Positions 27,205 to 36,247 of a stretch of 64,000 nucleotides of DNA are shown one piece after another. Position 1 is the stretch's first letter; each line of letters opens with the position of its first letter. Where the stretch lies: the NCBI GenBank assembly GCA_020832305.1, contig JAFIEV010000082.1:372001-436000 (forward strand), read 5' to 3'. A model generated the notes under the pieces. The model was not told where the DNA came from. It saw nothing but the letters and a program-made list of their open reading frames with translations, and did no database searches. A program made the translations under genes and the position numbers. Source of the stretch: Cyclobacteriaceae bacterium. Lineage in GTDB: Bacteria; Bacteroidota; Bacteroidia; Cytophagales; Cyclobacteriaceae.

Positions 27205-27892
27205 ACTGGTAAACTTTACCATCGACAAAAAGGAATGCATGTCGACGAAAGGAAAATACCTGGTAGATGCCGCGGCAGAAAATGGCATATACATACCTAC
27301 CTTGTGCAATATCACAGGCATACAGCCCCGTGGTGCCTGCAGGCTTTGTACGGTTAAAGTAAATGGCAAACTCACAACGGCTTGCACTACACCTGTATAT
27401 AATAATATGGAGGTAGAAAACGAAAGCCCCGAATTACAGGATTTGCGCAAGTCCATCATTGAACTGATGTTTGCCGATGGCAATCACTATTGTCCCTATT
27501 GCGAGAAAAGCGGAGACTGTGAGCTGCAGGCTATTGCCTATCGCTACAGGGTAACTGTTCCACGTTTTCCTTACAGCTTTCCCAAAAGGGAAATCGAAGC
27601 GGGTCATCCTCTTCTGGCTAAAGATCACAACCGATGCATATTGTGCAAAAGGTGTATCAAGGCAGTGAAAGACGATGATGGCAGGAGCATATTTGCCTTC
27701 GCCAGGAGAAGCCATAAGCTTACTATAAGTGTTGACACCAGGCTTTCTCACGTAATGAGCCCGGAAAAAGCTGCCTATGCCGCAGAAATATGCCCGGTTG
27801 GCGCCATACTGCTAAAAGGTGCAGCCTTTAAAAAGCCCATAGGTGAAAGAAAGTATGATAAAAAGCCCATTGGTACAGAGCTTGAAATGTAA
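27197..27892 (+). CDS. hoxU: NAD-reducing hydrogenase iron-sulfur subunit HoxU
   Basis: 231 residues, corresponding to the N-terminal part of complex I NuoG. It wires HoxF to HoxY. Ligands visible: a plant-type [2Fe-2S] site C37, C48, C51, C63; a His-containing [4Fe-4S] site H97, C99, C102, C108 in GNHYCPYCEKSGDC; and another [4Fe-4S] site C147, C150, C153 with C199 in CPVGA. The molybdopterin-like domain of NuoG is absent, as in all HoxU. Confidence 0.95.
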   Translation: MNELVNFTIDKKECMSTKGKYLVDAAAENGIYIPTLCNITGIQPRGACRLCTVKVNGKLTTACTTPVYNNMEVENESPELQDLRKSIIELMFADGNHYCPYCEKSGDCELQAIAYRYRVTVPRFPYSFPKREIEAGHPLLAKDHNRCILCKRCIKAVKDDDGRSIFAFARRSHKLTISVDTRLSHVMSPEKAAYAAEICPVGAILLKGAAFKKPIGERKYDKKPIGTELEM

Positions 27893-27920
27893 AACAGGCA
27901 TTGAATATTTATTTTTTTAA

Positions 27921-28505
27921 ATGATGACAAAAATGAAAAACTCTTCCCATATCAAATCTAAGCCTGTAATTGCCACAACCTCTCTGGCAGGTTGTTTTGG
28001 TTGTCATATGTCACTGCTAGATATCGATGAAAGAATCCTTCAACTCGCCGAATTGGTGGAGTTTGATAAATCCCCAATTAATGATATTAAAAAAATCAGC
28101 CGACCAGTAGATTTCGGACTTATAGAAGGAGGCTGTTGCAACAGTGAAAATGTAGAAGTGCTCCGGCATTTCAGGGATAATTGCAAATACCTGGTTTCTG
28201 TGGGAGAATGTGCCATGATGGGTGGATTGCCCGCCATGCGCAATCAATTGAGCATTCGCGAATGTCTGGAAGAAGCTTATCTCAACAGCCCCTCGGTACA
28301 GGGATGCAACGAAGAAGGCATCATTCCTTCTGATGATGAGTTGCCAATCCTTCTTAATAAGGTATATCCTTGCCATGAAATCGTTAAAATCGATTATTTC
28401 ATTCCGGGCTGTCCGCCGCGTGCCGATTTACTCTGGGATGTGTTAACCTCCCTCATACTGGGCACCAGCCCAAAAGACCAGTACAGTGTTTTTAAATACG
28501 ACTGA
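27921..28505 (+). CDS. hoxY: NAD-reducing [NiFe] hydrogenase small subunit HoxY
   Basis: 194 residues, cytoplasmic (no Tat signal). The single proximal cluster is expected from C25 and C28 in AGCFGCHMS, C97 in VGECAMMGG, and C164 in PGCPP. The short length and lack of medial and distal cluster domains fit group 3 small subunits. It lies 28 nt after hoxU and 2 nt before hoxH. The start could be either of two tandem ATGs or the third at codon 5. Confidence 0.95.
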   Translation: MMTKMKNSSHIKSKPVIATTSLAGCFGCHMSLLDIDERILQLAELVEFDKSPINDIKKISRPVDFGLIEGGCCNSENVEVLRHFRDNCKYLVSVGECAMMGGLPAMRNQLSIRECLEEAYLNSPSVQGCNEEGIIPSDDELPILLNKVYPCHEIVKIDYFIPGCPPRADLLWDVLTSLILGTSPKDQYSVFKYD

Positions 28506-28507
28506 CC

Positions 28508-29965
28508 ATGATTAAGAATATAACCATAGAACCCCTCACCCGTGTTGAAGGCCATGGAAAAGTTACTCTTCAGGTAGATGAACATGGAAACATATCCTCC
28601 AGCCGCTTACATATTGTTGAATTTCGAGGCTTTGAAAAATTTATACAAGGCAGGCCTTATTGGGAGGCCCCTGTACTGGTACAACGTCTCTGTGGTATAT
28701 GTCCGGTTAGCCATCACCTGGCAGCGGCCAAAGCCACCGATGAAATTGTTGGGGCTGGTGTAGAACATTTGCCGGAGACAGCCCTGAAAATGAGACAGCT
28801 CATGCACTATGGCCAGTTTTTTCAATCGCACGCCCTGCACTTTTTCCATTTGTCGAGTCCTGATTTTTTGTTTGGTGTTGATGCACCGGTTTCCAAGCGA
28901 AATGTACTCGGTGTCGCAGCAGAATTTAGCGATCTGGCAAGGCAGGGTATCATGATGCGAAAATTTGGACAGGAAATCATAGAGGCTACGGCAGGAAAGA
29001 AAATTCACGGTACCGGTGCCATTCCGGGCGGCATAAATAAAAATCTAAGCCCTGAACAGCGCAAAGCATTTTTGCATGGTGATCCTGAATTCAACGCATC
29101 CCGGATGATCGAGTGGGCCGAAGGAGCCATAGAAGTTTTCCTTAATTACCATCGCGATAACCGCAATTTTGTCGATGGTTTTGCCAGCTTTCCCTCAAAC
29201 CATATGTCGATGGTAAATGAAGATGGTGGACTCGATATTTACCATGGAAGGTTGAGAGCTGTAAATGCAGAAGGGGAAAAAATCCTTAAAGACATAGACT
29301 ATCGCGATTACCTGCAATATATAGGTGAAGAGGTTCGTGCTTGGTCTTATATGAAATTTCCCTATCTCAAGTCGCTGGGAAAAGAAAAAGGCTGGTACCG
29401 CGTGGGCCCCCTGGCAAGGCTTAATTGCTGTGATTATATACCCACACCACGCGCCCAAGAAGCATTTGAAAAATTCAGGGAATATACCAATGGCAAGCCC
29501 AATAACATGTCGATGCATATGCACTGGGCCCGCCTTATAGAAACCTTGTTTGCTGCTGAAATGATCGAACGTCTGCTTCAGGATGATGCCCTTTCAGGAG
29601 AAACGCTCAGCTATCAGGGAACGAAAAAATTCGAAGGCATCGGTGTTATAGAAGCGCCCAGGGGTACCCTTATTCATCATTACCGTATTGGAGATGATGA
29701 CCTTATCACCATGGCCAACCTGATAGTTTCTACGACCCATAATAATCAACCCATGAATGAAGCAGTTTTCAGGGCAGCACAGGCTACTTTCAATGGAAGA
29801 ACCATTGTTACCGAAGGCATGCTCAATGCTGTGGAAGTGGCAGTACGTGCATATGACCCCTGCCTCAGTTGTGCTACCCATGCCCTGGGCCAGATGCCGC
29901 TCATGGTTGAAATTCAGGATGCAGATGGTAATATACTGGATACCCGCATCAGGGAGCTAGAGTAG
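28508..29965 (+). CDS. hoxH: NAD-reducing [NiFe] hydrogenase large catalytic subunit HoxH
   Basis: 485 residues, with the Ni-Fe active site. N-terminal ligand motif RLCGICPVSHH (C62, C65, H69) and C-terminal DPCLSCATHALG (C452, C455, H458). A 27-residue tail follows His458 and should be removed by HoxW after nickel insertion. RVEGHG near the N-terminus is the conserved L0-type motif. The closest group by motif and gene order is 3d (bidirectional, NAD-linked); this is a family inference, not a search result. Confidence 0.96.
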   Translation: MIKNITIEPLTRVEGHGKVTLQVDEHGNISSSRLHIVEFRGFEKFIQGRPYWEAPVLVQRLCGICPVSHHLAAAKATDEIVGAGVEHLPETALKMRQLMHYGQFFQSHALHFFHLSSPDFLFGVDAPVSKRNVLGVAAEFSDLARQGIMMRKFGQEIIEATAGKKIHGTGAIPGGINKNLSPEQRKAFLHGDPEFNASRMIEWAEGAIEVFLNYHRDNRNFVDGFASFPSNHMSMVNEDGGLDIYHGRLRAVNAEGEKILKDIDYRDYLQYIGEEVRAWSYMKFPYLKSLGKEKGWYRVGPLARLNCCDYIPTPRAQEAFEKFREYTNGKPNNMSMHMHWARLIETLFAAEMIERLLQDDALSGETLSYQGTKKFEGIGVIEAPRGTLIHHYRIGDDDLITMANLIVSTTHNNQPMNEAVFRAAQATFNGRTIVTEGMLNAVEVAVRAYDPCLSCATHALGQMPLMVEIQDADGNILDTRIRELE

Positions 29966-30013
29966 ATGTAAAATATATTTTTGTAAGTATAAATTTAAAA
30001 TGATATTAAGGTA

Positions 30014-30478
30014 ATGCGCATCCTTTTGTACGGCTATGGCAATCCGTCCCGTGGCGATGATGCCCTTGGACCAGCGCTGGTAGAGCGCCTGCAAAACACC
30101 TTTGCCGACAAATTGGATTACCGGGTAAGTATGCAGTTAAGTATTGAAGATGCACTCAATATTGCTGGTTATGACACGGTGATTTTTGCTGATGCATCCA
30201 GGGTGGTGGATAGTGATTATGGCTTGGTAAAACTACAAGCCTCATCACAAGTGAGTTTTTCCATGCATGCCATTACACCTGCCTATGTATTGCATCTGTG
30301 CAATAAATATATGTCTGAAAGCCCCGAATGCTATGCACTTCACCTCAAGGGTTTTCAATGGGAGCTTGGTCAGCCCTTATCGGAAAGAGCAAGCTGCGCA
30401 CTGGAAGGTGCTTATCGTTTCGCCATTATGTGGATAGGTCAGGAATTGACCAAACCTGCGAAATGCTTTTCTGGCTAA
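30014..30478 (+). CDS. hoxW: Hydrogenase maturation endopeptidase (HoxW/HyaD family)
   Basis: 154 residues. Cleaves the C-terminal tail of HoxH after nickel insertion. The N-terminal LLYGYGNPSRGDDALGP carries the conserved acidic Ni-sensing residue, with a second acidic residue in IFADAS and His in SMHAITP, as in HybD-type proteases. It lies 48 nt after hoxH. A TATTTTTG sequence at 29976-29983 could give it an extra promoter. Confidence 0.92.
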   Translation: MRILLYGYGNPSRGDDALGPALVERLQNTFADKLDYRVSMQLSIEDALNIAGYDTVIFADASRVVDSDYGLVKLQASSQVSFSMHAITPAYVLHLCNKYMSESPECYALHLKGFQWELGQPLSERASCALEGAYRFAIMWIGQELTKPAKCFSG

Positions 30479-30502
30479 ATGTAATATCAAAAATCTACAA
30501 CA

Positions 30503-31513
30503 ATGAGCCTCGAGACTTCATATTTAGGACTGAAATTGAAAAATCCTGTAATTGCAGGAAGCTCTTCACTAACTGGCAAAATCGAAAAGATTCAGGAAAT
30601 GGCAGACCATGGCATAGGTGGAATCGTATTAAAATCTCTGTATGAAGAGCAGATTATGGCCGATCTCGAAAAACTGATCGAACAGGAAGAAATGTATTTC
30701 TGGTATCCCGAGGCTACTGAATATGTAAACCAATTGGCAAAAAATGAGGGCATAAGTCAATACCTTCAGTTGATCAGGGAGACAAAAAAAGCTTGCCAAA
30801 TGCCGGTGATTGCCAGTATTAACTGCATTACTGCCGGTGCTTGGACCCACATTGCAAAAAATATCGAAGATGCCGGTGCTGATGCAATTGAGCTAAATAT
30901 TGCAATTTTTCCTGCCAATCAGACTGTGACTTCCCTTGAAATTGAAAATGAATACATTCAAATCGTACACAAGGTAGTCAATGAGGTTAAAATACCCGTG
31001 TCGGTGAAAATAGGATTTTACTTCACTAACCTGCCCGCTATAGTGAGCCATCTGTCGGAGGCAGGGGCTAAGGGTATCGTATTGTTTAATCGTTTTTACA
31101 GACCCGATATAGACATAAATAAGATAGAACTCACCACCCCCAATGTATTCAGCGCATCAGAAGAAAGCGCTATAACCCTCAGATGGATCGGTTTATTGTC
31201 TGAAAAATTTACTACCAATATTATTGCTTCAACCGGTATTTATCGATACGATCATGCGGTAAAACAAATACTTGCCGGGGCAAATGCAGTGCAAATCTGC
31301 TCTGTACTTTATAAATACGGGAGCAAAGCCATTTCGCAAATTACCGATGGTATAGATATATGGATGAAAGAAAAAGGATTTAAAAGCATCGAAGATTTCA
31401 GAGGACTCGTCAATCGTAAAAGTGTCAATACTATGCAGTGGGAGCGAATTCACTTTATGATGCGCAGCAACGAACAAATGGTTAAACCTGTGAAATGGCA
31501 GGCAGATGAATAA
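30503..31513 (+). CDS. Dihydroorotate dehydrogenase-like flavoprotein
   Basis: 336 residues, a TIM barrel of the FMN-dependent DHODH family: MSLETSYLGLKLKNPVIAGS at the start, VSVKIGFY in the middle, and the phosphate-binding end IIASTGIYRYDHAVKQILAGANAVQI. The substrate signature Asn-x-Ser-x-Pro-Asn with the catalytic Cys/Ser of true PyrD is replaced by ELNIAIFPANQ, so orotate formation is doubtful. Relatives sit near pyruvate:ferredoxin oxidoreductase or hydrogenase genes in other genomes. It lies 24 nt after hoxW and is likely part of the hox operon. An electron-transfer or flavoenzyme role is inferred. Confidence 0.8.
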   Translation: MSLETSYLGLKLKNPVIAGSSSLTGKIEKIQEMADHGIGGIVLKSLYEEQIMADLEKLIEQEEMYFWYPEATEYVNQLAKNEGISQYLQLIRETKKACQMPVIASINCITAGAWTHIAKNIEDAGADAIELNIAIFPANQTVTSLEIENEYIQIVHKVVNEVKIPVSVKIGFYFTNLPAIVSHLSEAGAKGIVLFNRFYRPDIDINKIELTTPNVFSASEESAITLRWIGLLSEKFTTNIIASTGIYRYDHAVKQILAGANAVQICSVLYKYGSKAISQITDGIDIWMKEKGFKSIEDFRGLVNRKSVNTMQWERIHFMMRSNEQMVKPVKWQADE

Positions 31514-31945
31514 TTTTTTAAAAGTTTCTTTAAAACCGTGCCCATACATTTGGTAATGTAACAGCAAAAAACAATTTGTATAGGCACGGTTTCGAATAAA
31601 CGCTTTATAGAAAAACTTTTTTTGAGCAGAACATACACGTCGCAGAAAATAAGGTCTGTATATTCAAAGGTTTTACCACGAAATTCAGAATTTTCTTTCA
31701 CTTCTGCATCAGTCTGCAATAGGTTGTTAATGAATTCATAGTCAATGACCAAAGGACAAAATAGGATGAGATGGCAATTGACCAGGAGGGTTGGTTGTCA
31801 AACATAAAAAATATTGCCTTTTTTCTGCAAAAAACTAACGAAATCTTTGCAAAATTGACGAAAATGACGTTTCTTACAGCAAAACTAAAAGTTTCTGATT
31901 AGTATTATTTTTTTATATTTTTTTTAACACAAATTCACAAACAAA
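31514..31945. other. Non-coding stretch between the hox operon and ppdK, with a long inverted repeat
   Basis: 432 nt. An imperfect inverted repeat AAACCGTGCC-C-ATAC (31533-31547) pairs with GTAT-A-GGCACGGTTT (31578-31592). It could end the hox transcript or be the footprint of a lost mobile element. A minus-strand open frame of 100 codons crosses the region but overlaps the end of the upstream gene, and I do not recognise it. The last ~100 nt are very A/T-rich and should hold the ppdK promoter. Confidence 0.5.
31533..31592 (+). terminator. Inverted repeat after the hox operon, possible terminator
   Basis: A 10-bp perfect stem (AAACCGTGCC/GGCACGGTTT) extended by 4 bp after a mismatch, with a ~30-nt loop that itself holds ACATT-TGGT-AATGT. 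There is no strong T-run on the plus strand, so rho-independent activity is uncertain. Confidence 0.35.
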
Positions 31946-34741
31946 ATGAAAGAAAATCCAAAATTTGTTTACTTTTTCGCAGCTAATGAAGCTGAAGGAA
32001 AGTCAGAAATGAAAGATTTACTTGGCGGTAAAGGCGCCAATCTGGCTGAGATGTGCAATATAGGCATACCGGTTCCTCCAGGATTAACCATTAGCACTGA
32101 GGTTTGTAATTATTTCCTGAAGAATGATAATGTATTTCCTGAAGGCTTGACAGAAGAGGTTGCCGCAGCACTCGAAAGAATCGAAAAACTCATGGACAAA
32201 AAGTTTGGAGATCCCATCAATCCATTATTGCTTTCTGTAAGATCAGGCTCGAGATATTCCATGCCAGGTATGATGGATACCGTACTTAACCTTGGCTTAA
32301 ATGATCAAATCACTGAAGGACTCGGTAAGTTGAGCAATAATCCACGTTTCGCATGGGATTCATATCGTCGCTTTGTCCAAATGTACGGAGATGTAGTTAT
32401 GGGTTTGCGGCCTGTAGATCATGATGATATAGATCCTTTTGAAGAAATTATTGAAAGGCTAAAAGTACAAAGAGGTGTTGAAATGGATACCGACCTCACC
32501 ACCGAAGATCTTAAATTGCTGGTGAAGGACTTTAAAAGAGCTATAAAAACAAGAACCGGTCTTAGTTTTCCTGAAAATCCGATGGATCAGCTATGGGGTG
32601 CTATTGAAGCTGTTTTCAGAAGCTGGAATAATGAGCGTGCCGTAAAATATCGCAGACTTAATTTTATCTCTGATCAGTGGGGTACTGCCGTAAACGTACA
32701 GGGTATGGTATATGGAAATATGGGTAACGATTCTGCTACGGGCGTAGCATTTACGCGGGATCCATCTACCGGTGAAAATCAGTTTTATGGTGAATATCTT
32801 GTTAATGCACAGGGAGAAGATGTGGTGGCAGGTATTCGTACACCTCAACCTATCAATAAGGCCGGCAGAAAAAATAAAGATGACGTGACCTTTGAATCAC
32901 TGATGCCCGATATTTATACTCAGTTGCTGCAAATAAGAGAAACCCTCGAAGAACACTATCGCGATATGCAGGATATTGAGTTTACCATTGAACGTAATAA
33001 GCTGTGGATGCTACAGACGCGTACGGGTAAACGAACTGCAGCCGCGGCATTGAGAATAGCCGTTGAAATGGCTGAAAGTGGTGCCATTAGTCGTGAAGAA
33101 GCCATCATGCGCGTACAACCTAATCAGCTTGAGCAAATATTGCACCCCAATTTTGACCCAAAAGCTGAAATCACGGTTATTGCCAAAGGCCTTCCTGCTT
33201 CCCCCGGAGCATCTTCTGGCAGGGTAGTATTTAATGCCAAAGATGCCGAAGAATGGGCATCCAAAGGTGAGAAAGTGATATTGGTTCGCGTTGAAACCAG
33301 CCCTGAAGATATTGGTGGTATGAATGCCGCCAAAGGTATACTCACCGCCAGAGGTGGGATGACCTCACACGCAGCCGTGGTTGCAAGAGGCATGGGTAAA
33401 TGTTGTGTTGCCGGATGTAATGATATTTCAGTTATATACAGCGCCAAGCAATTCAGGGCACATGATGTAATAGTAAAAGAAGGAGATTGGATCTCGCTTA
33501 ATGGCAGCACAGGTGAAGTGATACTGGGTCAGGTGCCTACCGTTGAACCTGAAATTACCGGCAACTTCAGCAAATTAATGAGCTGGGCTGATATGGTGAA
33601 AAGACTCGAAATCCGTACCAATGCTGATACACCAAAAGATGCCCAACAGGCGCGTGAATTTGGTGCCAAAGGGATAGGACTCTGCCGTACTGAACATATG
33701 TTCTTCGAGCATAACCGAATTGAAGCAGTAAGGGAAATGATTATGTCTGAAGATTATATCGGACGTCAGGCTGCACTTACCAAAATTCTTCCCATGCAGA
33801 TTGAAGATTTCATTGCAATCTTTGAAGCTATGGATGGCCTCCCGGTTACCATTCGTACCCTGGATCCCCCATTACATGAATTCCTGCCTAATCGTGAAGA
33901 ATTGCTCAAAGATATTCTGGATATGAAAATTGGCCTTAAAGAGGCACCCAACTTGCAGAGAATCGATGAACTGCTAAAGCAAATAAAGACTAAGGAAGCT
34001 CTGCTCGAAAAAGTAGAGGCTCTCTTTGAAGCCAACCCCATGCTGGGTACACGCGGATGCCGCCTGGGTATCATTTATCCCGAACTTACAGTAATGCAGG
34101 CAAAAGCGATTTTCGAAGCTGCATGTGCATGTAAGAGAAAAGGTATCACTGCCCGTCCTGAAATCATGATTCCTCTGGTATCTACCAGCCCTGAACTTGA
34201 GCATCAAAAGGCCATAGTGCAGAGGGTAGCCAAGGAAGTGATGGATAAGCATGTTGTCGAAATCGAATATAGCATAGGTACCATGATCGAGCTCCCAAGA
34301 GCCGCCCTGAATGCAAGAGCCATCGCTGAATCAGCTGATTTCTTTAGCTTTGGAACCAATGACCTTACACAAACCACCCTCGGTTTGTCAAGGGACGATT
34401 CAGATAAATTTTTGCCAATGTATCTGGAACAGCAGATTTTCGTATCTAACCCATTTGAAAAACTAGATCAGAATGGCGTAGGTAAGCTCGTTGATTTTGC
34501 CGTTCGTGAAGGCCGCAAGACCAAAAAAGATTTGAAAATTGGTATATGTGGCGAACATGGTGGCGAACCCAGCTCTGTGGAATTTTTCCACATGATTGGC
34601 CTCGACTATGTAAGTTGTTCACCATTCAGAGTGCCTGTGGCACGTTTGGCAGCAGCTCAGGCAGCACTCAAAAACAAGAAATCTTCTGATACCAGCCTTA
34701 TCATGGAAGGGACCAAAGATATAGTTGGTACGCATGCCTGA
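31946..34741 (+). CDS. ppdK: Pyruvate, phosphate dikinase
   Basis: 931 residues. Interconverts pyruvate, ATP and Pi with PEP, AMP and PPi. Domains: an N-terminal ATP-grasp nucleotide-binding domain ([12 protein letters not shown] near 26, [17 protein letters not shown]), a swivelling phosphohistidine domain with catalytic His475 in [15 protein letters not shown], and a C-terminal PEP-binding TIM barrel with [10 protein letters not shown] and acid/base Cys868 in [10 protein letters not shown]. The spacing between the His and Cys domains is typical of PPDK rather than PEP synthase. A strong terminator follows. Confidence 0.97.
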   Translation: MKENPKFVYFFAANEAEGKSEMKDLLGGKGANLAEMCNIGIPVPPGLTISTEVCNYFLKNDNVFPEGLTEEVAAALERIEKLMDKKFGDPINPLLLSVRSGSRYSMPGMMDTVLNLGLNDQITEGLGKLSNNPRFAWDSYRRFVQMYGDVVMGLRPVDHDDIDPFEEIIERLKVQRGVEMDTDLTTEDLKLLVKDFKRAIKTRTGLSFPENPMDQLWGAIEAVFRSWNNERAVKYRRLNFISDQWGTAVNVQGMVYGNMGNDSATGVAFTRDPSTGENQFYGEYLVNAQGEDVVAGIRTPQPINKAGRKNKDDVTFESLMPDIYTQLLQIRETLEEHYRDMQDIEFTIERNKLWMLQTRTGKRTAAAALRIAVEMAESGAISREEAIMRVQPNQLEQILHPNFDPKAEITVIAKGLPASPGASSGRVVFNAKDAEEWASKGEKVILVRVETSPEDIGGMNAAKGILTARGGMTSHAAVVARGMGKCCVAGCNDISVIYSAKQFRAHDVIVKEGDWISLNGSTGEVILGQVPTVEPEITGNFSKLMSWADMVKRLEIRTNADTPKDAQQAREFGAKGIGLCRTEHMFFEHNRIEAVREMIMSEDYIGRQAALTKILPMQIEDFIAIFEAMDGLPVTIRTLDPPLHEFLPNREELLKDILDMKIGLKEAPNLQRIDELLKQIKTKEALLEKVEALFEANPMLGTRGCRLGIIYPELTVMQAKAIFEAACACKRKGITARPEIMIPLVSTSPELEHQKAIVQRVAKEVMDKHVVEIEYSIGTMIELPRAALNARAIAESADFFSFGTNDLTQTTLGLSRDDSDKFLPMYLEQQIFVSNPFEKLDQNGVGKLVDFAVREGRKTKKDLKIGICGEHGGEPSSVEFFHMIGLDYVSCSPFRVPVARLAAAQAALKNKKSSDTSLIMEGTKDIVGTHA

Positions 34742-34762
34742 TGTAATTTTAAACTAAAATTA

Positions 34763-34795
34763 AAAAACCTGCCTCTAAAAGGCAGGTTTTTTTTT
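34763..34795 (+). terminator. Rho-independent terminator of ppdK
   Basis: Perfect hairpin AACCTGCCT (34766-34774), loop CTAAA, AGGCAGGTT (34780-34788), flanked by an A-run before and nine T's ending at 34795. It lies 22 nt after the ppdK stop. Confidence 0.9.
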
Positions 34796-34895
34796 GCCCC
34801 GATTAAACCCTTTGGCATTGTAATTGTCAAAAGTGCAGTCACCAGACAAACAACCTTTGAAATAGGTAAATTATTTTTAACCAAAACCAAGTGTT

Positions 34896-35693
34896 ATGCA
34901 AAAATTAAAAGTCTTTTTGATGGGAATCCTTGCCACTGGATTCCTTTGGGCATGTGAGAGTAGTGACAGGGTACCCAATGGTATGAGTCGCTTGCAGGTG
35001 TATCTGGTCGATGCACCAGGAGAGTATGAAGAAGTGAATGTGGAAATCATCGATGTACTCATCAATCCTGAAGATGGGGATAATGGCTGGCAAAGCCTGG
35101 GTATGATACAGCCGGGTGTTTATAACCTGCTGGATTTTACCGGAGGGATTGATACCTTACTGGCAGATACAGAACTTCCGGCCGGGGAAATCCGGCAAAT
35201 CCGACTTTTACTGGGAAGTGACAATTACCTTGTTATCAACGGTAACCGGGTAGACCTCACCACTCCCTCAGCCCAACAGAGTGGTTTAAAGGTTAATTTG
35301 CACTCCACCCTTGAAGAAGGGATTCTGTACCGGGTGTACCTCGATTTTGATGCCGGACGTTCGGTAGTAAGGGCTGGCAATAGCGGAATGTTCATTTTGA
35401 AACCTGTTATCAGAGCTACACTTGCCTCCCAAGGTGGTACCATCAGAGGCAGGGTAAGTCCTGAAGAAATTCAAACCCGCGTTTTTGCCATTCATAATGG
35501 TGATAGTGTAAGCACCTTTACCAATGATGAAGGGCATTATATGATGCGGGGACTCAATCCCGGCATCTACACTGTATCGATCCTTCCTGAGGAACCCTAT
35601 GAAGTTGTAATACTCGATGACGTTGAAGTTGAAGATAATCAGGTCACCGATCTCGGACTGACAACACTCGATAATCCTGAAGCCGGAGAATAA
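34896..35693 (+). CDS. DUF4382 lipoprotein with a carboxypeptidase-regulatory-like end
   Basis: 265 residues. A lipoprotein signal peptide with lipobox FLWAC (Cys20) precedes a DUF4382 domain (about 30-170: RLQVYLVDAPGEYEEVNVEI, NLLDFTGG, LPAGEIRQIRLLLG). A C-terminal beta-sandwich of the carboxypeptidase-regulatory type follows (about 180-260: TIRGRVSPEE, GHYMMRGLNPGIYTVSILP). It is a cell-surface or periplasmic lipoprotein; the ligand is unknown. Flanked by terminators, so monocistronic. Confidence 0.85.
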   Translation: MQKLKVFLMGILATGFLWACESSDRVPNGMSRLQVYLVDAPGEYEEVNVEIIDVLINPEDGDNGWQSLGMIQPGVYNLLDFTGGIDTLLADTELPAGEIRQIRLLLGSDNYLVINGNRVDLTTPSAQQSGLKVNLHSTLEEGILYRVYLDFDAGRSVVRAGNSGMFILKPVIRATLASQGGTIRGRVSPEEIQTRVFAIHNGDSVSTFTNDEGHYMMRGLNPGIYTVSILPEEPYEVVILDDVEVEDNQVTDLGLTTLDNPEAGE

Positions 35694-35713
35694 TTGATTC
35701 TTCATTTATCATT

Positions 35714-35762
35714 AAAGAAAGGTTCTCCTGGTTTTTATATCCGGACAGCCTTTCTTTTTTTA
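35714..35762 (+). terminator. Probable terminator after the DUF4382 gene
   Basis: AAAGAAAGG (from 35714) pairs with CCTTTCTTT (from about 35749), with an inner CCTGG/CCGG-type arm, ending in a T-run. It lies about 20 nt after the stop codon. Confidence 0.65.
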
Positions 35763-35845
35763 TGCTTTACAACCTTTTGAGAAAAAACTGTGTCTTGAAT
35801 GTAGAATTAGAATACAGATCAGTAAAAGCATTAATTAATCATTAA

Positions 35846-36247
35846 ATGAAAAATCCTTTAAAACCATCAGTACTCATGTCTCTGCTCTTAACGGTTTTCT
35901 TAACCATCGTATCTTGCAGAGATGATGTATCGCCGGTCTATAATATTTACAATGAGTGGCAGTGGGTAATGACCACATCATTCAGGGGGGGTTCAATAAC
36001 TGCCATGGAGCTTGATTCAACTTTTTACTATTCGTTTTTTCAAAATGGGAAACTAGTGTTAAAGAATATTAATAAAGAAGTTGTTAATGAACTTGATATC
36101 GAATTTAGTACAGGAGATGATTTCAATACATACAGGATACTTTCAAATGATGACCTTTATGGATATAGAATATCCTCAGATACATTAGGCATCTGGTTGG
36201 TCAATAGCTTATGGTCTCCTTACGTTACTTTTAAAATTTCCCGCTAA
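35846..36247 (+). CDS. Putative small lipoprotein, unknown function
   Basis: 133 residues. A hydrophobic signal segment (about 8-22) ends in a lipobox-like TIVSC with Cys24. The remainder is beta-rich with no domain I recognise; YNEWQWVMTTSFRGG and a final YVTFKISR suggest a small beta-barrel, a common layout in Bacteroidota lipocalin-like lipoproteins. Its last 4 nt overlap the convergent creD. Confidence 0.6.
   Translation: MKNPLKPSVLMSLLLTVFLTIVSCRDDVSPVYNIYNEWQWVMTTSFRGGSITAMELDSTFYYSFFQNGKLVLKNINKEVVNELDIEFSTGDDFNTYRILSNDDLYGYRISSDTLGIWLVNSLWSPYVTFKISR

Noticed and set aside
31450-31752. Minus-strand open frame of 100 codons near the DHODH-like gene.
   Set aside because: It overlaps the end of a solid gene, crosses the inverted repeat and resembles no family I know.
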